From: Anaerolinea sp. | Lineage (GTDB): Bacteria; Chloroflexota; Anaerolineae; Aggregatilineales; UBA2796 | Assembly (NCBI GenBank): GCA_014879835.1 | Contig: JACSRJ010000141.1 | Coordinates: 1 to 56,926 of the forward strand | Length of the DNA stretch: 56,926 nt | Direction: 5' to 3' | Shown: positions 51,406 to 56,926 of the stretch, piece by piece | Position numbering within the stretch: the stretch's first letter is position 1 | Layout: every line of letters begins with the position of its first letter | Program-made: the position numbers and the translations under genes | Notes under the pieces: model-generated | Told to the model about the DNA's origin: nothing | What the model saw: the letters and a program-made list of their open reading frames with translations, nothing else | Database searches by the model: none

Positions 51406-52218
51406 ATGAGTCTGACCGCTGTTCGTACCGATACTGGTGAGCAGATCACCGTCGGAGAAATATCACTGGAGGAACTGCGGGCACTTTCTGGGGCCCGGTG
51501 TTTACACTGCCCCGGTTGCGGCTCCCCTCTGACCCTCAAGGCGGGGACAGTGCGTCTGCCTCATTTTGCCCATCTCAGCGAATGCACTATCCCTCACTAC
51601 GAACCAGAGAGCGAATCGCACCGAATGGGCAAATGGGCTTTATATCAACATTTTCGGGTGGGGGCCCTTGCCGCTGGATTGGAACACGGTTTTCCTGAGA
51701 CGGATCAGCGTGCGGATGTTTTCATCGAGACCTCAACCACCCTTCATGTCCTCGAATTTCAGCAAGCAAATAACAGTTTTCAAGAGTGGCTGGATCGCCA
51801 TCAGCGGTATCAGCGCTTAGGGGTAGTGGATACTTGGTTCTTAGGGGTTGTGCGTTATCGGGAGATGCGCGGTGAACCCCTTCGCCCCATTTCCCCCTAT
51901 GATCCTCTACCCGTGCCGCGAGGTTCATTGGGTGGGATGGCCGGTGGGTTTGGGATTCGGGAGATGGAGCGAGCAATCCTTAATACCTGCGCCCAATCCG
52001 ACCACCTACCGATGCTGATTTACCTTGATCCTCAGGAACTGCAAGTGACCCTTCTGCTGGCACGAGAAATACGTGGTATGACTCTGCGCGCCTACCGCTA
52101 CCGGGTACCTCTGGCACAATGCGCCCTTCGTGAAGGGCAGTTGTGGACACCACTAACCCCGTTGTTAGAGCCTCACACCCATACTTTTGCTGCACATTGG
52201 CGTACAGGGAGCAGATAA
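51406..52218 (+). CDS. CoiA-like competence/nuclease protein
   Basis: The 270-residue protein resembles CoiA: a zinc-finger-like N-terminal segment (Cys35, Cys38 in HCPGCGSPL, His56 and Cys60 in PHFAHLSEC) and a restriction-endonuclease-like core with Asp104 in RADVFIE and Glu117-x-Gln119 in HVLEFQQ, followed by the FQEWLDRHQRY helix. CoiA acts on incoming DNA during transformation in Gram-positive bacteria. The ATG at 51406 with GGGGG upstream is chosen over the ORF start at 51319. No other competence gene is in the window. Confidence 0.78.
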   Translation: MSLTAVRTDTGEQITVGEISLEELRALSGARCLHCPGCGSPLTLKAGTVRLPHFAHLSECTIPHYEPESESHRMGKWALYQHFRVGALAAGLEHGFPETDQRADVFIETSTTLHVLEFQQANNSFQEWLDRHQRYQRLGVVDTWFLGVVRYREMRGEPLRPISPYDPLPVPRGSLGGMAGGFGIREMERAILNTCAQSDHLPMLIYLDPQELQVTLLLAREIRGMTLRAYRYRVPLAQCALREGQLWTPLTPLLEPHTHTFAAHWRTGSR

Positions 52219-52240
52219 AACATTTACTTGGGAGGAACTA

Positions 52241-52603
52241 ATGATCGATGAAAGGCTTATCGAACGATTGGCAGGTGCGATTGGGCAAGCTGCTGCGAGA
52301 GTAGCTCTCCTCGAAGGCAAACCTGAGGTTTTCTACTGGCAGGGGGTAAAAGCCGGGTTAGAAGCTGCCCTAAGAGAGGCACGATCCCTGCTTATTGTTC
52401 CCAGATCAAAATCCCTAAAACAATCGGTGGAACTGGATGAAGGAAATCCAGCGCAGAATGACACAACCAATGACCCAAAAGTGATCAGGAATGCCGTGAT
52501 TCTACCTGCCAGAAATCCAAACATGCCCAATGTTCCCCGTCCGACAGTAGGTTACAGTAAGCCTGTTGTGAAACCATGTGGTGATGATTCTTCAGAGTCA
52601 TGA
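52241..52603 (+). CDS. Small hydrophilic protein, unknown function
   Basis: A 120-residue protein follows the CoiA-like gene by 22 bases with an excellent GGAGG ribosome binding site 6 bases before the ATG. An N-terminal helical part (residues 1-55, RLIERLAGAIGQAAARVALL) is followed by a disordered Asn/Pro-rich tail. I recognise no family; its helical head and location suggest a partner or co-regulated gene of the CoiA-like protein. Confidence 0.65.
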   Translation: MIDERLIERLAGAIGQAAARVALLEGKPEVFYWQGVKAGLEAALREARSLLIVPRSKSLKQSVELDEGNPAQNDTTNDPKVIRNAVILPARNPNMPNVPRPTVGYSKPVVKPCGDDSSES

Positions 52604-52619
52604 ACATTCACAGGCAGTC

Positions 52620-52636
52620 TGAGGGGACACCCCTCA
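52620..52636. terminator. Hairpin between convergent genes
   Basis: TGAGGGG and CCCCTCA pair over 7 bp with a 3-base ACA loop. Directly after it a C-run/G-run block (CCCCCCTTTTCC near 52642, GGAGGGGTTAGGGG near 52664) repeats the C/G-rich style seen at 12706 and 16320. Confidence 0.5.
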
Positions 52637-52684
52637 AACATCCCCCCTTTTCCTTTGACGGACAGGAGGGGTTAGGGGAATGAT

Positions 52685-53335
52685 TTAAGGTCGAGGGCGT
52701 CTCGAACCGGAAATAGATTTTTTGACAAAGGCCACAAAGGGAAATACCAGCTTGGCGGCTTTGGTATCGCCGCTCACGAGTGCAGCTTCGTTCGCCGTCT
52801 CAAAGTCGTGGTGCATGTTCTGGACGATAGCGACCTGTCGAATCACCGGTTCGTGGGTAAAAGTCATGATCACGGTGCTGTAGCGTCCGGGCATGTACAG
52901 CACCCACTCGCTGCCGTGCTGCTGCGTGATTGGCTCTGGGGCAAGTCCGTTCTTGAGCATATGCTCTACAATACCCCGGATGGTGGTCTTGACCACTGTG
53001 TCAGGAACTTGAAAAGTCCCCAAAGTCTCAATCAACTGCCCCCCCTGATTGAGGTAAACCGCTGCGGACTGAGCCACCGCCGTAAGTTTTTTGCGCAGCA
53101 TAATCGTTTCGACATTGGAGGCAGTGGGCATTCCCCCCACCTCCACTTCATCAAGCATGGCGCTGGCAAGGTTGAGCTGTGCTTGATAGTGTTCATAGAT
53201 GCTGTAAAACTGCTCTCGATTGATCTCGCCAGCGGCGAACTCATCCGCGAGACGGCGCAGTTTTGCCTGAAGCTGCTCCATGAGCGTTTTGGTTTCGGTG
53301 ATTGATTTGTTGTGTGACGATGATCCCGGAAACAC
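52685..53335 (-). CDS. Possible Roadblock-like protein with helical N-terminus
   Basis: The 216-residue protein begins with helices (about residues 18-62, ending EQFYSIYEHYQAQLN) and then has a beta-alpha-beta order that fits a Roadblock/LC7 domain: a strand pair around AVYLNQGGQLIETLG, a helix VVKTTIRGIVEHMLK, and strands SEWVLYMPG and STVIMTFTHEP, then a closing helix. The fold reading is mine, from pattern only. GTG start at 53335; an ATG at 53281 is an alternative that removes a polar stretch. It is the third gene of a tight minus-strand unit with the TPR protein and the pseudo-receiver/Roadblock protein. Confidence 0.65.
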   Translation of the reverse strand: MFPGSSSHNKSITETKTLMEQLQAKLRRLADEFAAGEINREQFYSIYEHYQAQLNLASAMLDEVEVGGMPTASNVETIMLRKKLTAVAQSAAVYLNQGGQLIETLGTFQVPDTVVKTTIRGIVEHMLKNGLAPEPITQQHGSEWVLYMPGRYSTVIMTFTHEPVIRQVAIVQNMHHDFETANEAALVSGDTKAAKLVFPFVAFVKKSISGSRRPRP

Positions 53336-53357
53336 AGCTTGTTGCCCCCCGGTCTAG

Positions 53358-54614
53358 TTAGCTGCCTGTCAAGTTGATGATCAGCAAAATGATCGAAGCC
53401 ACATTGAGCGCAGCCAGTCCTAAAACAGGAAGCATCGCACCCACGTTGACTCCGCTGCCACCGCCCAGTTGTATTTCCTCCGGGATCACCTTAAACCGTA
53501 AGTCCGCGCCCACACTAGGGGCGCTCAGTGCAGCCCCCGCAGGCAGTGCCTGTGTCGGGTCGTAGTTTGGATCGTAAGTTTCTTCTTCAAAGTTGAAACT
53601 GTCACTCTGAGGTGCGGGGGCCGCGGGTGCGCCAAAACGCGCACGAGGGGCGGGTGCAGCCGGAGCAGGGGACTCGTAGGCATTATACCCCGAATTGAGA
53701 TCGTAATTCCCACTGCTGGTGCCATAAGGATCGGTGCCGCCGCTCTCCGTGGGGGTTGAGGATGAACCCCCATACCCCCCATAACCGGCATCAAAGCCCG
53801 CCTGAGCATCTTGATAACCGGGGGCAGCAGGTGGGTCGGTGGGTGCTTGCCCCGAACTGTCAAAAGTATTAAACCCACTCAGATCATAGGTGTCAAAGGG
53901 GTTAGGGGCAGAGGTTTTGGGCGCTTCGTAAGCAGGTGCATCGTAACCGGGGGTGCTGCTGCCATAAGCGTTGTCCCCATAGGCTGCATCCGTCCCGCTA
54001 CCATAAGCATCGTAACCTGTACTGGACGCTGCACCACCTTGATTGGTGTCGTAATTATAGGAATAGGCGTCATAGTTGTACACATCGTAGTCAGGTGCGG
54101 CACTGTTAGAAGATTCAGCAGGCATCGCATAAGGATCGGGCGCAGCCCCATAGGGATCAGGGGCCGCACTAAAGGGCCCCGGCGCAGCATTAAACCCGCC
54201 AGTAAAGACCCCACTATCCCCGCTGCCCCCAAGACGCAATCCATCCAACCAGTTATCATATTCCTCATCAGTGGGAAGCTGTACGTTTTTGCCGCTGCCC
54301 AAAGCAGGGGTCGCACCGCTTGCCCATTCCACACTGGTCGGCGTGCTGGCACCCGGTTTGGGTCCGCCCTTTTGTTTTTGCAGCGCATCCAGTCCTTTAC
54401 GGGCTTTTTGATTATTGGGGTTGACCGTTAGGACATTTTGAAGGCAGATGATCTGTTCGTCAATCGTCTCAACACAACCACTTAACCACAGCCATGCCTG
54501 CTCATGACGCTCATCCTGTTCGACCACATGTTCAAGGATGCGGCGCGCTTCGTCGCGCTTATTGGCTTTAAGTGCGCCAACGGCCTGCTGTACCAGTACA
54601 TCCAACTGACTCAT
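53358..54614 (-). CDS. TPR protein with Tyr-rich disordered region and C-terminal anchor
   Basis: The 418-residue protein has two N-terminal TPR-like repeats (residues about 3-80: ARRILEHVVEQDERHEQAWL, LQNVLTVNPNNQKA). A disordered Gly/Ser/Ala/Pro/Asp region of about 240 residues with some 25 tyrosines follows (repeats such as YDAYGSG, YGSS, DPYG). One hydrophobic helix at the very C-terminus (LPVLGLAALNVASIILLIIN) would anchor the tail in the membrane. The ATG follows GAGGAATAAACC within the upstream gene's end, 3 bases after its stop. The TPR head would recruit a partner; the Tyr-rich region could drive clustering. Function unknown. Confidence 0.75.
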   Translation of the reverse strand: MSQLDVLVQQAVGALKANKRDEARRILEHVVEQDERHEQAWLWLSGCVETIDEQIICLQNVLTVNPNNQKARKGLDALQKQKGGPKPGASTPTSVEWASGATPALGSGKNVQLPTDEEYDNWLDGLRLGGSGDSGVFTGGFNAAPGPFSAAPDPYGAAPDPYAMPAESSNSAAPDYDVYNYDAYSYNYDTNQGGAASSTGYDAYGSGTDAAYGDNAYGSSTPGYDAPAYEAPKTSAPNPFDTYDLSGFNTFDSSGQAPTDPPAAPGYQDAQAGFDAGYGGYGGSSSTPTESGGTDPYGTSSGNYDLNSGYNAYESPAPAAPAPRARFGAPAAPAPQSDSFNFEEETYDPNYDPTQALPAGAALSAPSVGADLRFKVIPEEIQLGGGSGVNVGAMLPVLGLAALNVASIILLIINLTGS

Positions 54615-54617
54615 GGT

Positions 54618-55817
54618 TTATTCCTCAATATCTCCGATGATGCCTTGTAGAAGCGCATCATCAAACGAGATTGCATCACCGGAGGCACTCAACCCCTCAT
54701 TGGAAAGTTTCTCAAAATCGAGCAGTTCATCTGCTTGGGACATGTCTACCTGATCAAGTTGATCAAAGAGACTCAGATCAACTGAGTCCGTTGAGGTATT
54801 TTCGGGGGCCTTGTCCTTGTGTCTGCGCGAATGTGCAGGACGTTCGAATCGTTCTGGTTCTGGGGCACGGGGTGCGGATCGTACTGGCGCAGGCATTGGG
54901 GTGGGCGGTTGTTGAATGGCCGGCATTTCCTGAGTGACCCGCCGGCGTCTGGGCATTTCCGCTGGTGCAGGGGTGGGAGCAGCGATGGTTGGTTTGGGGT
55001 CAAACGCCACCGGCCCCACAATCTTGAGGATGTCATTGACTGCCGCATACCCATAGCGTTTGACATTACCAAGTGCGCTGGGCGGGGCCGCACCTTCAAA
55101 CACCAAATACAGATAGTGATGCAGTCCAAGTGCCAGCCCAAAAACCACAGCCCGCTCGCCATCAAAGAACTTCAGCACCCGAGGTTGATCCCCTACAATG
55201 GAGAGCAGTTTGGTGATGCTGCCAAAACCGGGGGCGAGGGCCTCCGCTAGCAGGTCACGATCAAAATAACCGGCCGCGCCCACATAGGTCAACACTTTGG
55301 CATTCCGGTCTGCCAACACCGCAGCCATTGCCCCCACATCCCGAATGAGCCGCTGCATGATCGGTTTGATCTGCTCTTCGTCTATGTTTGGGACAGAGAT
55401 GATCTCCTCCGGTTTGGTCTCCTTGGTTCCGGCTTCAGGGCCGTCGAGGGCCACGCGCAGTTCGCGCAGGAAAAGTTCTGGGGCGAAGGGCCGACGCAAA
55501 TAGACAAACGGGGACTGGCTTCGAGTATCCTCATCCAGTTCAGGATCGTCCTCGTTTGCAATCACCAGTACTGGCAGCGCTGCCAGTTCGCGTTTGGCCA
55601 TGATTGCCAGCATGGGTCCGTTGGTTGTGCCCACCAGTGCATGGGCTGTAATAAGCAGATCGGGGGAGCTGATCTTGAGTTCGGTGATCGCATCGTCGCC
55701 TGTATAAGTCTCGATCAAGCGCGGGCGTCGTCCCATCAACTCCATCGCGGCACGCACAATATGATGAAGGTTTTGTCTGGCATCAACAACGATTATTCGC
55801 GGATTCGTGAGGGGCAT
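54618..55817 (-). CDS. Pseudo-receiver plus Roadblock/LC7 protein
   Basis: The 399-residue protein starts with a receiver-like domain (residues 5-125) whose phosphorylation site is lost: Ala58 stands where the acceptor Asp should be (PDLLITA), the acidic pair is reduced to one Asp (VVDAR) and the conserved Lys is Arg (YLRRPF). A Roadblock/LC7-like domain follows (about 150-265), then a Pro/Arg-rich linker and an acidic C-terminus with short Leu/Phe motifs (DLSLFDQLDQ, ELLDFEKL) suited to docking. Roadblock proteins regulate small GTPases (MglB-MglA); no GTPase gene is nearby. First gene of the three-gene unit; -10 TATAAT at 55895-55900. Confidence 0.78.
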   Translation of the reverse strand: MPLTNPRIIVVDARQNLHHIVRAAMELMGRRPRLIETYTGDDAITELKISSPDLLITAHALVGTTNGPMLAIMAKRELAALPVLVIANEDDPELDEDTRSQSPFVYLRRPFAPELFLRELRVALDGPEAGTKETKPEEIISVPNIDEEQIKPIMQRLIRDVGAMAAVLADRNAKVLTYVGAAGYFDRDLLAEALAPGFGSITKLLSIVGDQPRVLKFFDGERAVVFGLALGLHHYLYLVFEGAAPPSALGNVKRYGYAAVNDILKIVGPVAFDPKPTIAAPTPAPAEMPRRRRVTQEMPAIQQPPTPMPAPVRSAPRAPEPERFERPAHSRRHKDKAPENTSTDSVDLSLFDQLDQVDMSQADELLDFEKLSNEGLSASGDAISFDDALLQGIIGDIEE

Positions 55818-55894
55818 GAGCTTGCACCTGTTCGCTTTGTCCGAAAATTCTTTGTCCCCAAATCGCCATCTTGAGAACTTTAGGGATATTTTCC

Positions 55895-55900
55895 ATTATA
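55895..55900 (-). promoter_or_regulatory. -10 element of the Roadblock/TPR unit
   Basis: On the minus strand the bases read CGCTATAATGG, the same 10-base context (CGCTATAATGG) as the rmlD-like promoter at 31121. No -35 is clear. Leader of about 70 bases. Confidence 0.45.
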
Positions 55901-56003
55901 GCGCTTCTTGGGTTCTGAGCATCTCAATTGTGTCATAAATGCCAAAATGAGTACACTTAAAGAAGTGATTGAGCCGCATCTCAGGCAGTTTTGAGGGGGA
56001 AAT

Positions 56004-56648
56004 ATGGCAGTTAACGAACAGGGTTATGGGGATAAACAGCCCCTATTGGTCTATCGCATGATTGCAAATCGCTACCGCCCACCCGCAGTGATGCTGATCC
56101 TCTTTGGGATTTTGGGGCAAATTCCACGTTTTGTACCTGATCTGCCTTTGGCGGGCATTTTCAATGCTGAGCTGGTCTCCACAATCGGCTTTGTAGGCAT
56201 TGCTTTGGGCTTTGCCCTGTTGGCTGCATCTTTGCTGGAGAAAGGCCGGGGTTGGGTGCAGTGCCAGCCCGATTACTTGATGATCAATGCCCCCACTGGG
56301 CGGGTGGCTGTTGCCTACCAACGGATCAATACCCTTAAGCCGGTTTCGGTCATGGATGTATTCCCACCCAAGTCCCAAAAGGGGCGCAATCGGAGCATCA
56401 TCAAACCGCTGGTGGGCAAAAAGGCCCTCGAAATTGTCCTCAGCGAGTTTCCTTTACCCGATAAACAGATGCGCAAACGGCTGCATCATTTTATGTTCAG
56501 CACCCGTGATATTGGCTTCGTTCTGATTGTGCCTCAGCCACGGGAGTTAGGTTTAGAGGTTAATGCGGCCATCGACCGAATGCGCCACCTTGAAAATGAG
56601 CGCACCAGCGGCTATGTATCACCAATGGATCGCTCCTTCACCCGCTAA
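56004..56648 (+). CDS. Membrane protein with PH-like soluble part, unknown function
   Basis: The 214-residue protein has two transmembrane helices (about residues 28-46 and 57-77) followed by a cytoplasmic domain with beta-rich segments (WVQCQPDYLMINAPTGRVAV, RINTLKPVSVMDVFPP) reminiscent of bacterial PH-like (bPH2) domains, though I cannot confirm this. GAGGGGGAAAT precedes the ATG. It is followed 17 bases later by a secreted-protein gene, probably in one operon. Confidence 0.7.
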   Translation: MAVNEQGYGDKQPLLVYRMIANRYRPPAVMLILFGILGQIPRFVPDLPLAGIFNAELVSTIGFVGIALGFALLAASLLEKGRGWVQCQPDYLMINAPTGRVAVAYQRINTLKPVSVMDVFPPKSQKGRNRSIIKPLVGKKALEIVLSEFPLPDKQMRKRLHHFMFSTRDIGFVLIVPQPRELGLEVNAAIDRMRHLENERTSGYVSPMDRSFTR

Positions 56649-56665
56649 GAATGGAGGTATCACTT

Positions 56666-56926
56666 ATGACTTCCCCTTCATCAACAAGCCCCCTGCTCAT
56701 CGCCCGAATGCTTTTGGTGGGGGCAGTCACGGTGATTGTGTTGGGTGCTGCGCTCCTGCTTGCGGAGCAGGCGCAGGCACAGGGATTTCAGCGCCGTCTG
56801 GGTGAGTTTCAAGTAGAGTGGTACTGCAACTCACGCGGATATGGGGTGCGCATCATCAACAATGCCAGCGATTGGGCCTGCACCTTGCCCAATGGACAGA
56901 TTGCCTTCATCCTCACCAACCGCGAC
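56666..56926 (+). CDS. Exported protein, truncated by the window end
   Basis: An ATG at 56666 with GGAGGT 8 bases upstream opens a frame that runs off the window (87 codons, no stop). Residues 14-36 form a signal or anchor helix (MLLVGAVTVIVLGAALLLA), then AQAQG gives a likely cleavage site. The mature start has the segment EWYCNSRGYG and a second cysteine in DWACT, spaced for a disulfide. The family cannot be named from this fragment. Confidence 0.7.
   Translation, partial: MTSPSSTSPLLIARMLLVGAVTVIVLGAALLLAEQAQAQGFQRRLGEFQVEWYCNSRGYGVRIINNASDWACTLPNGQIAFILTNRD

Overview
The window is a 57-kb chromosomal segment of ordinary bacterial gene density with no rRNA, tRNA, CRISPR, phage or transposase gene that I can see. 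The gene set suggests a Chloroflexota (Anaerolineae-like) bacterium: a single-chain glycyl-tRNA synthetase, polysaccharide genes without any lipid-A or Lpt gene, a LytR-CpsA-Psr protein, several small lipoproteins, Roadblock-type proteins, frequent GTG/TTG starts, and intergenic palindromes ending in CCCTACG. That placement is inference from gene content, not from a marker-gene search.

Region 1 (1-12.6 kb). A minus-strand heterodimeric ABC exporter (323-3935) faces a plus-strand carbohydrate locus. That locus encodes a solute-binding protein, two permeases, a DUF624 membrane protein, beta-phosphoglucomutase, a LacI-family regulator and a GH65 disaccharide phosphorylase (4351-12599). It has no ABC ATPase. 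The reading is import of a gluco-disaccharide, phosphorolysis to beta-glucose 1-phosphate, and conversion to glucose 6-phosphate. Two promoters, ahead of the transporter and of lacI, share TTGACA-17-TAAGnT followed 8-9 nt later by a palindrome centred on AAACGTTT, the likely LacI operator. The regulator itself appears to carry two tandem HTH headpieces. The transporter leader holds a very strong terminator hairpin.

Region 2 (12.6-31.1 kb). carB stands alone on the minus strand. Plus-strand fabF-fabH (fatty-acid elongation and initiation) and a phosphoserine-phosphatase-like gene with a small lipoprotein follow. A long minus-strand stretch then carries glgX, a vWA protein, an LCP-family protein, tlyA, an SH3b lipoprotein, miaB, gatB, a family-2 glycosyltransferase and an rmlD-like reductase.

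Region 3 (31.1-44.5 kb). After a coiled-coil membrane protein and an HtrA protease come a nucleotide-sugar dehydrogenase, the fused GlyRS, an O-antigen-ligase-like protein and a four-gene plus-strand run: formyltransferase, family-4 glycosyltransferase, methyltransferase and carbamoyltransferase. With rmlD and the family-2 transferase these point to a surface polysaccharide carrying N-formyl and O-carbamoyl groups.

Region 4 (44.5-56.9 kb). Here are a membrane protein with an MFS transporter, a MOSC protein, and an ECF-type sigma factor followed by a Cys/His-rich ZAS-like protein and thioredoxin reductase (a likely thiol-stress switch). A REC-GAF-histidine kinase, a CoiA-like protein and a compact three-gene minus-strand unit follow. 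That unit encodes a pseudo-receiver/Roadblock protein, a TPR/tyrosine-rich/tail-anchored protein and a second possible Roadblock-like protein; it is the best candidate here for an undescribed system. The window ends inside an exported protein.
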